Shown in pieces: positions 25,042 to 36,213 of a DNA stretch of 64,000 nucleotides. Within the stretch, counting starts at the first letter, position 1; each line of letters begins with the position of its first letter. The DNA is taken from NCBI RefSeq assembly GCF_000005505.3, contig NC_016135.3, positions 25,878,758-25,942,757 on the forward strand, given 5' to 3'. Source of the DNA: Brachypodium distachyon (lineage: Eukaryota > Streptophyta > Magnoliopsida > Poales > Poaceae). A model generated the notes under the pieces. It made no database searches and had not been told where the DNA came from. It was given only the letters and a program-made list of their open reading frames with translations. Made by a program: the position numbers and the translations under genes.

Positions 25042-26332
25042 GCAATCAGCACTCACCATAGCAACCAGTGTTATACAAAGTGACACAAAGTACAGTCAGC
25101 CAATTAGAGGCTACACAGACCACTGGATGCAAAGTACAGCAAACATAGATTAAAAGCTATAAGCAAGGACTACATTGCCTCATTTTATCTTCTAAAATAT
25201 GGCATCGTGGATTTCCCTTTCCTTGAAAGTGTCATGCCAGGGAGCTCTTCTGTTTCTAGATTTCTATAATTTGGAGTGTTATAATAAGTATTGAGATGGA
25301 AAAAGTACCTGCTGGAAAGGAGACTTCCTCTTTGCTTGACACTTGATCAACATTAAAGATGGTAGCAATATCATCCACGGTGATCTTCTGGCATGGTCTA
25401 CCACCAGCTCCAGCCATCTGTCTTTTGGTCGTGATTTTGGAGAGTAGGTCATCAAACTCGCTTTTATCCCCTCTGATGGATGCAGGGAGGATTGTATCTT
25501 CTTTTAGATCAACCAAAGGAAGTGCCCGATTGCATTCTGCCTCCGCATCATCATGCCTACCCAAAAGGAACAGCAATCGGGCTCGGAAAGAAGCAGATAC
25601 ACCTGATTTGGGGAATGTTTCAACAATAGCATTGGCACTTTGTAGAAGCCTTTCCAATCCTTTGGTCCTGTCAAGATCTCGAGGGAGGTTGTTCATGTAC
25701 TCTAATTCGATGAGAGCTTCGAACAGCCGCGCACGCACCGAGACCGGGAAGCGCTTGGCGAGACTTCGAGCCTCCTTCAGAGCATTCAGCGCCCCACCAT
25801 GGCTATTGCGCACCTCTGATACCTTCTGAATCTCATGGTCAACGATCCGATTGGTCAGCCGTTCGTAGGACTGATCCTTCGCGTCGCGAGTGGAGGATCC
25901 CAGTCGGCTGTGGAGGCCTTGCGTCGTGACAGGTGGGTTTGCCTCCAAATCCCAAGCGCGGCGCAGCGCGGTCTCCGCCTCGCGGAACATCGATAACTCG
26001 ACAAGCACGCCCGCGAGCGCGATATGGTTGTCGATGTTGTCGGGCGCCACCGAATTCACCTGGATGATCGCATGGTGAGCAGCGCGGAGGTGGGTCTCGG
26101 CTAGCGCCGCCGCGTCGGCCACCTCCTCCTCCGAGCCCGCAGCAGCCTCGCGCGCGCGGATGGCCGCATCGTAGTGGATCGCACCTATGAGGCTGGGAGG
26201 TAGGGGCGAGTCAGGGTGCTTCATGGCGAGCACGTCGGCCAGTTGCAGTGCGCGCCCGAATTGACCCTCTTCCTTCATGCGCATGATCTCCTTGCCCTTC
26301 TCTACCAAGTCGGAGATCGCAGAGCTGGCCAT
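23909..26332 (-). pseudogene. Truncated duplicate of the UCH-related gene (copy A): first exon plus three amplified exons
   Basis: The main exon, 26332-25309, encodes MASSAISDLVEKGKEIMRMK and a helical DUF627/TPR-like domain; it ends in phase 1 at SFPAG. The amplified exons 24944-24843, 24477-24376 and 24010-23909 (34 codons each, HELSKSTSNIGDIAAI to VYYPAG) can follow in frame. The remaining catalytic-domain exons seen in copy B are absent, because the duplicate ends inside the RLP gene at about 23583. Read-through of the last donor gives only a short tail. It may be transcribed from its copied promoter but can only yield an N-terminal fragment. Confidence 0.85.
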
Positions 26333-27639
26333 CGCGGGGAGCCTGAGAGGCCGTTGCGGGACGAGGCCGTGGGATTCGTGGGACGGCGGCGTTTGGTGTG
26401 GGACGAGGCGGCGGCGTTTGGTGTGGTGATTTTTGGGGGAGGGGATTGTGCGGGGGAAGGAAACCCACCGCCTTGAGCCCTTGAGGGTCCCCGACCGTTT
26501 AGCCGCAGGATTTTTCCCCTTTTTTTAATTGAATGCAACAAATCGCAGGGAAACGCCCTATTTTAGTTCCCAATGCCGCGTTATAGATTGTTGAGTAAAT
26601 TCCACTGAAAATTTTAACATTATGGCACTTTCTATGATGTTTTTTGCAATTGTGAACCAAATTCGAATTTGAACATTTCGCTTTGGACCTGTTTGAAATT
26701 GTTAAGCAAAAGCAAAGCTGGCTCGTAAACATGTATTTTTAAGTTTCACTTCCAACAAAGCAATTCATACCTGGTTTTTCTACAATCACCCGAATCTAAC
26801 TTGGTCCAGACGAACTTGCACACTGCACGGTCCAACTCTGGTAGTTTGAATTGCTTTGGTGCAAACACAAACTTTGAAGTACCATTTCAAATCTGAGCAA
26901 AGTTGAATATTTTACGGCGTTTGTCTCTTACTCTGAAGCCCAAGCCTAGGAGACGACCCTGAAGCCCAACTCCCGCTATTGCTCCGACAATTGGCTCTAG
27001 TAGCCTCGTCCAGCCCAGCATCTTTGAGCTTGGCCTAGCTCCTACGTTTTCCATTCTAAGAAAAAAAGCTCCTACGTTTTCCCTATTCTAAAAAGGACTG
27101 GACTATATAACAGCCGTGTGGCAGTTACCATAGCCACCGTACGTTTCCCGCGAATATTCTCCCCGATCCATTTCGCAAACCGATCGTGCGGCTCCCCCCC
27201 ACCTCTTGCTTTTTTCCATGTTCGTGTGGAACGAACCACTGGTTGCATCCGTGCATGCAAATAGAAGTAAGAAGGGGGCTGCAGCATCAACACACACGTG
27301 CATTTTAAATGTTCTAGAAAATTTTAAAACTTGACTAGATCAAACCGTGTACTTGATTTATAATCCATTTCCACAGTTGACTTCGTATCGGCGAGGGCTT
27401 CGAAACAAGATCCCGATTAGATATGTTTCGGTGACTTCTTTCAAGCTTAGGAGTTACCAACCATAACTGTGCGAGTTACCAGACATATTTACTATTAGTT
27501 ATTGATGTGAAAGCTATACTTACTCGGAGTGTTTCAAAACCTTTTTCGAGCTTGAAAGTTACCGGGCAATAATAAGTGAGTTATCGGGCTATTCATGATT
27601 ATTTTGAAAGTTAGATCCAGTTGGGTATTCTTGGCCACT

Positions 27640-27950
27640 TTTTTTCCAACTTTAAAACTGTCATGTTGATGATAACTTAAACTTAAACGACTGGATAACT
27701 ATATGAGTGTCATGTTGATAACTGTAACCTAAACAACTGGATAATTACGTGAGGAGTGTCTTGTAGGTAATTGTAGCCTAAACGACTGGAAAACTATCTA
27801 AGTATCAAGATGGTAACGCTAACCTCAGTAACCGGATAACTACACGAGTGTCATGTTGGTAACTATAACCTATAAATGACTAGTTAACTGCATGAGTGTC
27901 ATGTTGGTAGCTGTAACCTAAACGACTATCTAACTATCTAACTATCTAAC
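27640..27950. repeat. Minisatellite of about 47-bp period (copy A; copy B at 41056-41366)
   Basis: Diverged repeats of the type AACTATATGAGTGTCATGTT, then GGTAACTGTAACCTAAACGA, occur about six times. The array ends in a short (CTAACTAT)n run at about 27925-27950. It is duplicated with the surrounding segment. Confidence 0.75.
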
Positions 27951-28159
27951 TACCTAAAGGAAAGAAGCGTAGCGGTGTTTAGCGGCTTTTTATTTATATT
28001 GAGTCGTAGGAACTCCGTACTATTAAGAGGGAGTCCACATGGGAAGGTAATGGGTGAATCAACTTCACGTACACAAACTATCATATTTGCACCCACATAA
28101 AGCCTACCCGTGCGAGAGAGAGCCACCCAAAGTCTAACTGTGTTGCCAGGTCTGTTCCA

Positions 28160-28325
28160 GGCCCGGAACTTCCGGCCTACATCCGGTAGGGCGGAACTTC
28201 CACCAAACGTCCGACCTACCTCCGTGATGCTACTGGAATTCATTTGTGTTTGGCGAAAGTTGGACCGGAACAAGGGCGGAAGTTCCGGGGCACCGGAACT
28301 TCCGGGATATGACCGGAACTTCCTA
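28160..28325. repeat. Cluster of CCGGAACTTCCGG-type palindromes (copy B at 41576-41741)
   Basis: At least five occurrences of CGGAACTTCC or its complement lie in about 165 bases, including the complete palindrome CCGGAACTTCCGG at 28163-28175 and ACCGGAACTTCCGGG near 28292. Such motifs occur in some grass LTR-retrotransposons; it lies beside the LTR at 28477. It could also be a dimer-binding or hairpin-forming site. Confidence 0.6.
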
Positions 28326-28476
28326 TCCTGGCAGACTTAGTGCATAACGGTTAGATTTCGGGACCCCCATAAATAGTCATCCCCTGCCTCGGGATGAACT
28401 CATCCGAAGCCCAACTCTCTCCACACCATTTCTAAAACTTCAAAGTGCTATATCTCCCTCCATAGAGCTCCCCCCT

Positions 28477-29810
28477 TGTTGATGAAGGGGCGCGTAGAGA
28501 TAAACAAAAACTTTTCCTACGCGAACTCCCAAGATCTAGCCGAGGTAGAAGGCCGCGAGGATTACCACTAGACGCGCAGTTGCGAATTATCGATGCGGCG
28601 CCTTGATGCAGTGCAGTCCCTCGATCCGATCCAGCCGATCCAATCCCGCGATCGTCGAAGTGCTGAACGTACAGCACCTCTGCCGGTATCCACACGTGCG
28701 AGGAGGAGCTCCGGCGGCGGACTGCTAGGTCCGGTGCGACGGTTGAACTGAATCGGGCTAGGGTTCTCAACGCATGAGAGTGGAAAAAACCGTTACCCTT
28801 AGGCATCCCACGCCCCTGCTTATATACCGAGTGGAAGTGGGCTCCAGCACTTGTGGCCCATCCACTTTGCGAGTCCAACTCGCATTGTCAGCCCAATTCC
28901 AGTTCGGGTCCAACCTGACCAAATACTTGCTCCCGCTCTTAAGTGTGTGACCCCGCAGACACATGGCGACTTGGACACGATTGGAGTCCGACTCTCAATC
29001 GATCAATCGGTAGCGGCTGCTAGCAGAACGTGCCGACTCCCAAGTACCATCGAGTCATGACGACGTACCTTCCAATGTGACATACGTCTTAGTCCCTTTT
29101 GCCTCACGATATACCTTGTCAAACTATAGGCGATTAATCGTCATCCTTTTAATAGTTCAACTCTCTTCTCGATCTGTGATATACGATTCATCCGACTAAC
29201 TCTTAGTCGATCGACTCGGTTAACAGTTAACCAAGTCGCGCATGGCCATGCTTCCCGAATCATATCACTCGAGAGGGCCCAGAGAATATCTCTCCAGTCG
29301 GAGGGGCAAAATCCCATCTTGGTTATCCACATCACACAGCTTGATTCTCAGTCAACCCGAACTCTGCCTTTATAACTGCCCTGTTACGGAACAACGTTTG
29401 ACAGAACCTAAGTTGGTGATCCACAATTCGGATTGTGCGATAACCTCAGGTCTAAGGATTACATTGATTGAGACATGCAAATGACGACCTACTCGTTGCA
29501 TCTCAATATGGGTCAGTCCGACTCGCTAAACTCTTTAGCCGAGTCCGTGTAAGCTGGAATGACATCACCATGCCCATGACAAGTGGAACCGAGTCATCAG
29601 CCAACTTTCACATTAGTCTAGGTTATGTGTCCAGCACAACCTCAATGACTAAGGACAATTTAGTATGAACAACATGAATACTTAGTTCCACAATCAAATC
29701 ACATATTCAATGATACATATCAGATGTTCAAACAAGGACAACTTAATAATATTTATGAATACATTGGGAATTACATCATACATGATTGCCTCTAGGGCAT
29801 ATTCCCAACA
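28477..29810 (-). mobile_element. Copia LTR (Angela/BARE-like), 1334 bp, isolated
   Basis: The minus-strand sequence starts TGTTGGGAATATGCCCTAG, the characteristic beginning of Angela/BARE/WIS LTRs in pooid grasses, and ends TTCATCAACA, giving TGTTG...CAACA termini. No internal coding region, primer-binding site or second LTR was found next to it. The flanking five bases (CCCCT and GTTGA) do not match, so it is not a simple solo LTR. Copy B retains only 41893-42652 of it. Confidence 0.75.
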
Positions 29811-30485
29811 GTTGATTCTTTGAGGATTGGAGGAGGAGATCTAGATCTAGGGTTTCACCAAAGCAAAAAGTTGATTCACCTTGTTTCCTTTGTGGATTTT
29901 GTTACTCTTGGGATTTTAGGATCCATAGCCGGAAGGTGTCTCTTTAAGGCCCCCAATCTTGTGAGGAGGTGTTTGAGGATTCGGGAAGGAGCCTCCAATT
30001 AAGTTGTGGAGTCGTGCCCTTCTCCTTGTTTGTAAAGGTTCGGCGTTCGTCCTCAAGGAAGCCACTAGTGGAACTCACCTCACCTTTGTGGTGTGGTGAG
30101 TTGGAGAATAGAGTGAGCCTTTGTGGCGCCTCTATCTTTGTAATAGAGCACTCCTCCAAACGGAGACGTACACCGACCCCAATAGGTGGAACTCCGGTGA
30201 AATCTTCGTCTCCCCGTGTGGTATCATTCTTGCCCATTTACTTACTCGCAAAACTTAATTGTTTATCATGTGCTTCGGCTATCAAGCAAGTTTCAATTGA
30301 TTATCTATTGCTTGTGCTCGTGCTTTGGCTATTGCATCATACTAGGGGTGTTCATCATTTAGATGTTTTAGTGAACCCATGTATTGATGCTTGCATCCCA
30401 TAAAAGTGAAAAGAAAAGGTAAAACTTGTTAGTCGCCTATCAACCCCCCCCCCTCTAGTCGACCATACCGATTTTTCACTAGTGT
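29811..30485 (+). mobile_element. LTR-retrotransposon 5' remnant (Copia-like)
   Basis: The sequence resembles the LTR end and leader of a grass Copia element: GTGAAATCTTCGTCTCC, AGCAAGTTTCAATTGATTA, then TTAGTCGCCTATCAACCCCC and CTCTAGTCGACCATACCGAT, the phrase that usually precedes gag in such elements. No coding region follows. Its left edge abuts the LTR at 29810 without a junction signature. Confidence 0.55.
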
Positions 30486-30965
30486 TATATATTGTGCATC
30501 TTCACGTCACCATACAAAATCCTGAACAGACTAACTACTCTTAGCAAGACAAGAACCAAAACAACTAACATGTCATGGTAGCATCAACACGAATGACACC
30601 TAGAATTATGATCATATGAGGAAGCAAGGATGATGTGCTAACTTATGTGGATCAAGGGGGTGATCGTTGAGCTCCAGCTAGCAGTGGTGTCAGATATGGG
30701 AGCAGTCTTGGTCTCGCTGGGGGAATAAAAGGAAGCGAGCCGTCGAGGAGCAAGAAGCCCACACAGAGCTGGCGATGGAAACCAAGCCGCACAACTAGTG
30801 CCTACTCGCCGGTATTACTCGCCGCAGGTGTGGCCTCACTGCTTGAATCATTTGACCGATCCCGCCTAGATCCAGTCCCCCGGGGCGCCGTTCCCTAGAT
30901 CCCGGCCCGCCGCGCAGCTCCTCTACCCCCCCCCCCCCTACCCCCCTCATCACGACGTAGCAGTT
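30486..30965. other. Unassigned insert sequence before the RLP 3' part
   Basis: No gene was seen. It includes a homopolymer-rich patch (CCCCCC at about 30926-30948) just before the RLP coding sequence resumes. Confidence 0.4.
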
Positions 30966-31899
30966 CTGCCCTAAGCCTGTGTCTGGGAACTACTTATCTG
31001 GTGATATCTCTTATTACTTTTTCAACGCATCTAGTCTGCTTGCTTTGGATATAAGAAACAATCACTTCACGGGCAGCCTACACTGGGTACGTTCTATTGA
31101 TAACATTAGGATTCTTTCCTTGGGCAGAAACAGGTTTGGAAGGGAAGATTACTCCAAGCCTGTGCAAACTCGTGTACTTGAGGATAATTGATTTGGCCCA
31201 TAACAAGCTTTCGGGTTCGTTACCATCATGTATTGGTAACATCTCTTTCAACGGTGACACAGATGATCAATTTTTTGCACCAGCATTTTGGGCATCGGAC
31301 TCCTACAATTCTTTCTATGGCTTAAGAGACTTCACCTTTGCTACCAAAGGGAATTTCTACACATACGGCCGCAGTTTCTTCGTTTTGATGTCCGGCATCG
31401 ACCTATCTGCAAACATGCTGGATGGAGAAATTCCTCGGAGCTAGGAAATCTGAGCCATGTCAAATCCCTTAATCTGTCCCATAATTTCTTTGTTGGCCCG
31501 ATCCCAACAACTTTTGGTGGCTTAGAGGAGATGGAAAGTTTGGACCTCTCCCATAATGAGCTGACTGGACCAATACCTCTACAGTTAGCTCATTTATCAC
31601 CATTGGGGGTGTTCTCTGTGGCATACAACAACTTGTCAGGATGCATACCAAACTCCGGTCAGCTTGGGTCATTCAGCATGGACAGCTACCTTGGCAACAC
31701 CAACCTTCGCAAGATTACACAGGGGAGCATATGTGCTGCTCCCGGTCCAGATCCCGTTCTGGAGGAAGTTGTGGGAGAGACTGCTGGTGACCCAGTCCTG
31801 TACGCGGTCACTGCTGCCTCGTTTATTTTGGCATTTTGGGCCACTGTTGCGTTCTCGTTTTGTCATCCGTACGGGAGGTATGTGATACTCAAGTTGTAA

Positions 31900-32806
31900 T
31901 AGAGTAGGTCCTAAATGTGATGCTCAAAGTTGTACTGTGTCCCAAAACAAAACAGCTTGTTATGCACTTTATGTGTAAGTATACAACTATACATCCACAT
32001 CAGTTTTTAAATTTTGTACCATATTGTACCTTTTCTTACGGAAATGTATTAGATTGGCTTTGATTAGTACAGACTTGCAGTGAAACAAAACGCTACCAGT
32101 AAGAAACAACCTTTGGCTTATCACACAATGTTTTTTTTACGGAACCTCATCAAGAGGGCAAGGTGCTCCTGCATTTCATTAAAGAAGAATAGAGGCTCTA
32201 TTTATAAGGGACCGAGCCGAAAACCGCACCTTATCACACAATGTCAGAACTGTCTGCTAGTTAACACACAGGTTCGATACACATCTCTAATCTCTGTGTC
32301 TGTTCATGCTAGCAAACCTGCCGTTGATTTTCTCCTCAAGCTTGTTCTTGACGACCTTCTATCCTTTTCCAGCCTACCTTCCGTGACTCATGACGCCATC
32401 TACAATCTTTAACATGTCCCTTCATGAAGTAATGCCTTGTACCTACCCGACATGGTTAGCATTAGCAAAGCTGTTACGGTCCTGATTCCAAGGCTGGAAA
32501 TGGAGACAGAGAAAAAGGGGATTTTATTTATTTATTTTTGCATCAAGAAGGATTTGGGATTTTCACTTGAGTTTCTTCTGTTGCATTTCCGTCCAGTTTG
32601 TTGCAGACCTAACTCCAGAGAAAGAGGCTTATATTCAGGCCAGAATCTGGTCAAGGCCAAGCATTGTCACAATACGGCACGCAAGGAAGAACAAGGTCTT
32701 CGGAGCGGCTGGCATAACCACATGCGCCACACTGATTCATAATGAGTGTATTGTGCAGAGGCAGCATGAGGGTAATTCCCAGTCCCAGGTTGGTATTGCC
32801 CATTGA
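31900..32806. other. 3' flank of RLP gene; weak unassigned frame
   Basis: An AT-rich stretch. A plus-strand frame at about 32600-32806 (LTPEKEAYIQARIWSRP) is open but short and was not recognised; it may be an exon remnant. Nothing firmer is supported. Confidence 0.35.
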
Positions 32807-32923
32807 GGGCTCGTTCGGTTAGATAAATCCCTGTAGGGATTGAAGAGGATTGAAAGGATTTTGGCCTAAATTCTTACTAATCTCTACCAATCCCCACCGG
32901 GACGGGAGTAACCGAACGAGGCC
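32807..32923. mobile_element. MITE, 117 bp, Tourist-like, 3-bp TSD
   Basis: The termini GGGCTCGTTCGGTTA and TAACCGAACGAGGCC form near-perfect inverted repeats of 15 bp, flanked by TGA at 32804-32806 and 32924-32926. The 3-bp target duplication and GGGC start fit PIF/Harbinger-related Tourist elements, although the usual target is TTA/TAA. It is non-coding. Confidence 0.75.
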
Positions 32924-33154
32924 TGATGGAGATAGTCTTTCTTTCCCCTGCACAAGACCTGTCACCTGGGGCTCGGTGGCCGCATCTTTCTTCAAAAAAG
33001 AAAGATGTATGTAACACTTTTGTGACTCCATGTAAAAACCGACAACACGACGTAGTACCAACAGCCTAAGTTCCTAAGCCATACCTTTTCAGCACCATGA
33101 CCAGTATGTCTGGCCGCAGCACACTGAACAAATACCTCCCGTACAACCTACGTA

Positions 33155-33286
33155 CTCCTTCCGTCCAACAAAAATTGTCTCAAATTTGTTAAAATTTGGA
33201 TGTATCTAGACATGACTTAGTGTATAGATCAATAGATGCATTCAAATTTGATCAAAGTTGAGACATTTTTTGTTGGAAAGGGAGAG
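33155..33286. mobile_element. Stowaway MITE (132 bp)
   Basis: CTCCTTCCGTCCAACAAAAA at the left is mirrored by TTTTTGTTGGAAAGGGAGAG at the right, with TA on both sides. Confidence 0.85.
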
Positions 33287-33429
33287 TATCACATTTTGTC
33301 ATCCGGTCACACTGTGTGATGCTCTGTGATGTCTGGGGTGACAGTTCAGTTCTGTGTGCCAGGTTGCACTCTGCTCATCTGCTGGCATACCCCAGGCTCA
33401 GATATAAAGCTAACACAAAGCTAGTGGAT

Positions 33430-34170
33430 CAGCAAACTCACAATTCTTCTCTCAAGGTCTAGCCACTACAGCCCCAACCGTAGTGTATATGCGCGCCGCC
33501 GGTAGAAGGAAAAGCTTATTGGCTGCAGATGGGTAATTTCTTGCGTCTCTGGTGATCGAGCAGGGTACAGCTTTCTTGCGGGAAGATAAAGAGAAGATCA
33601 TTCATGACCACTTCCGTGCTTCTTTGCTTCTTTGGGTATGGCTTTCCTGTGGGGGTCGGCTCTGTAACTGGGAGGTCCTATTTCTCTTATTACAGTACAT
33701 GTTTCACTTGTCCTCTAGCTGTATCATGGAGGAGAGGGCTACCCTACTGGACATCAGGTCTTCCCTGACGAGAGCACGGTCTTCCCAATTCGGAGCACCA
33801 GTCCTGACGGCGCCTGTTCGTATGAATTGGCAAATTCAGAGGATGATGCTTGGTAACTTGACGGTGTTTTCTGCATTCCATGAGCTTTTGTACCTGGATC
33901 TATCATACAACAAGCCCTGTTCGCTAAGCTGCTTCGAAGGTACTCCTTCCGATCCAAATTGTTGTCAAAATATTACATGTAACAATAGATACATTTATAT
34001 TTTGACAAATTTGACTCAAGAATTTAGGATCAGAGGGAGTACGTATGTGCTCGGAATTCTCTTATAGAACAATTCGTAACTGTGGTTGTTTTCTTATCTC
34101 CTAGCTGTACAAATAAAAACAAGATTAGTTGGACTAGACAAGCTTCGATACCTTGATCTGCTGTACGTGA
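33430..34170 (+). pseudogene. 5' fragment of a second RLP gene
   Basis: This block is a paralogue of 22250-22810. It shares the upstream phrase GTAGTGTATATGCGCGC, a signal-peptide region (VLFLLLQYMFHLSSSCIMEE) and the LRRNT start (MEERATLLDIRSSLTRARSS), then YLDLSYNKPC. A Stowaway element sits at 33943-34039, after which the exon start GATTAGTTGGACTAGACAAG (34121) matches 22781. The frame over MEERATLLDIRSSLTRAR is intact here but shifted at 22486 in the other copy. The LRRs that should follow are missing, so only the 5' end was duplicated. Confidence 0.8.
33943..34039. mobile_element. Stowaway MITE (97 bp) inside the RLP fragment
   Basis: CTCCTTCCGATCCAAATTGT and AATTTAGGATCAGAGGGAG are inverted, with TA at both edges. 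Confidence 0.8.
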
Positions 34171-36213
34171 AAGGAGCAGCTATAGCTAGCAATTTCATTA
34201 CGTCGGGTTCAAGGCATTTTACCGTTCAGTCAGTCATAGCAGTCGACATTAATTCACCCTTTTGTTGCATCCATCACCGGCTCTGCAGATTGAGTTTCGT
34301 TATTCAGTTTGGTTGTTTGTTTATTTGTTTTGAACTGATGCCCTACATTCTACTGCGACGGTGGTGGATAAAAGTGCACCTACCAATGGCCAATGGGCAA
34401 TGGGGACGACCTCGATGAGTACCTGAAGCGGTGGAGGCCATGGCGTCACCAGCAGCAGTTTCATCTTTTACCCTAGCTCTTTTTTTTCGGCCTAGATTTC
34501 ACAGTTCATGGATTAGTTTGGTTTCGTTTACTGCTATAGACCATGGAGGGTTGAGATAAGCCATGTCAAGTCAAGTCACCATTAATTTGATGGTTGCAAA
34601 AGAAACCACCGATTGCTGTTGATGGTCTGATCGAGTTTTTGCTCCACTTGATCTGATCGAGTTCTGATTTGTTATTTCTCCCATTATTCTTGGCTTTATG
34701 TAGAGATTTGTTGTCAAAGCCGTGCAGCATGCCTACTATCTACTCCCTCCGATCCATATTAATTGTCGAAATATTACATGTATATAGACGCTTTTTAAAC
34801 ATAAATACATCCGTAGTTGGACAAATTTGAAACAATTAATATGGATCGGAGGGAGTAACAATTTGATCTATTACTGTATTATCTTTGTTTTATTTCCGGC
34901 GGCGTGCACTGGTGACGGTTTGGATCGGTTGTTTCTATACTTCTAGCAGATTTGCCTCTCAGCTTCTTAGTGATGTGGGAAATGTCTTTGGGTTGGTTGG
35001 CTCATTGCCATGAAATTTCTGTGCAGAAGAAATGGATTGACCCAGACTCATTGGGTTTTTGGTTTGTGTGGCTAGGTGGAGCAGCACCAAAAGCTTTATG
35101 CAAAGCTACATCAGAAGTATCCACGGAGGATATATACTTCCCCAGACTATAAGGATACTCTATTCAAACAAAAACAAGAAACCCCCAGAAAAAAAAAGGC
35201 AGTAACTATATCATCATATCTATATTTATCTAACTACAAGCATGATCGCTAACAGTTTAGTTGGGCCACAACCCGCATCCACTTCAAGGCAACATTAAGC
35301 CATCCCCAACAGAAATTGCAAGGTTTAAAGGAGGCCGATACATCTCCTTGCTCTATTCTACAGTATTTCGCAGTTTTGTTTACAGAAGTATCTCGACACT
35401 CTGCTGGCCCCAAGATCACCAGCGGCTCAATTGCGCACACTGGACATGCAGTTGCCCTTGGGCCTGCCCCTGCCCAAGTGCATCTTCGCACCGTTCTCTT
35501 GCCTGAAGAAGAAGCAAGAGATGTCAGTCTTGAATGCTTCTGGTTATCATGTGATACTTGTGTTCTATGCATTTATTTCTCTTAGGGAAGTGAATTATCT
35601 ATCAGGTTGAACTATGTATGGGCTGGCTACAAATTAATGTTTGTGTAAAAGTCGAGGTTAGAGACCAATCTAGTGCAAACTGAAAATGGTTGGAATCTGC
35701 TTAACTTTTCTCACCGATACAGTAGAACATATAGAGGCTCTATAATTTGCTAAATTATCTATGTACTCATGTGATATATGAGTGCCTTATGTCCACAGCC
35801 TGAAGAGACCATCAATTAATTTACATTTTCGATGTCGTGGCAACTATTTGTATTCCTCCAATTGACACGGTAAATTCCTCCTACGAGACTAACTCTGACT
35901 TAATCTATCTACCAGTCCAAGAAATAACCTGAGTAGCGTACAACGGTACAAGTCCCATTTTTTTGTTCACAACAAACCCACGATTCTAAGCATAAAGCAT
36001 CTAAACCAAATCTGTGTTGTTACATATGACACCAAACAGCTCTGCTATGTAGCCACGACACCACCAAGCAGTCGATATCATATAAACCGACAATGACACA
36101 ATGGATTCTCACCAACCGTGCAGTGTGCTGCAGCGTGTTCTCCCCTAGTATATAACAGGCACATACATTATGTAGGACAGAGTTGTGATGTTAATGCAAA
36201 CATACCTCTTCGG
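34171..36213. other. Intergenic; includes one Stowaway MITE
   Basis: No gene was recognised. A GC-richer patch at about 35380-35560 has short open frames on both strands (plus: AHTGHAVALGPAPAQVHLRT) that match nothing I know. The rest is AT-rich and includes the 3' flank of the UCH-related gene. Confidence 0.4.
34743..34855. mobile_element. Stowaway MITE (113 bp)
   Basis: CTCCCTCCGATCCATATTAA at the left and TTAATATGGATCGGAGGGAG at the right form a perfect 20-bp inverted repeat with flanking TA. Confidence 0.9.

Larger units (their letters stand above)
23583..29236. repeat. Segmental duplication, copy A (partner 37883-42652)
   Basis: Nearly identical sequence occurs in direct orientation at 37883-42652. 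Offsets are constant at 13365 (25256 with 38621), then 13416 after a 51-bp difference in the promoter (27072 with 40488), and 14300 at the left edge because copy A holds two extra 467-bp units. It includes the first exon of the UCH-related gene, its promoter, a minisatellite and part of a Copia LTR. Differences are sparse single-base changes, so the duplication is young or recently homogenised. It lies inside the RLP gene. Confidence 0.93.
22270..31899 (+). pseudogene. LRR receptor-like protein (RLP) gene split by about 7.4 kb of inserted DNA
   Basis: The 5' part has a leader and LRRNT start (CFMEERAALLDIRSSL at about 22435), frameshifted to a stop at 22486. It is followed by DCCSWERVKCNGSTQRVSHL (about 22556) and three clean phase-compatible LRR exons: 22781-22927, 23016-23237 and 23336-23551. 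The gene then breaks at about 23583 and resumes at about 30970 with more LRRs (NYLSGDISYYFFNASSL), a C-terminal LRR block (LSANMLDGEIPRS, then ELGNLSHVKSLNLSHNFF) and a membrane helix (YAVTAASFILAFWATVAF) before a short tail ending VILKL at 31899. Frameshifts occur near 31130 and 31438. RLPs are membrane receptors without a kinase, often acting in defence. This copy cannot be functional. Confidence 0.88.

Noticed and set aside
25359..25829. Plus-strand 156-codon frame (and its copy at 38724-39194)
   Set aside because: It is antisense to the first exon of the UCH-related gene, which has consistent splice phases across nine exons.
28432..28878. Minus-strand 148-codon frame (and copy at 41848-42294)
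   Set aside because: It lies within the Copia LTR and its flank and represents LTR/leader sequence, not a gene.
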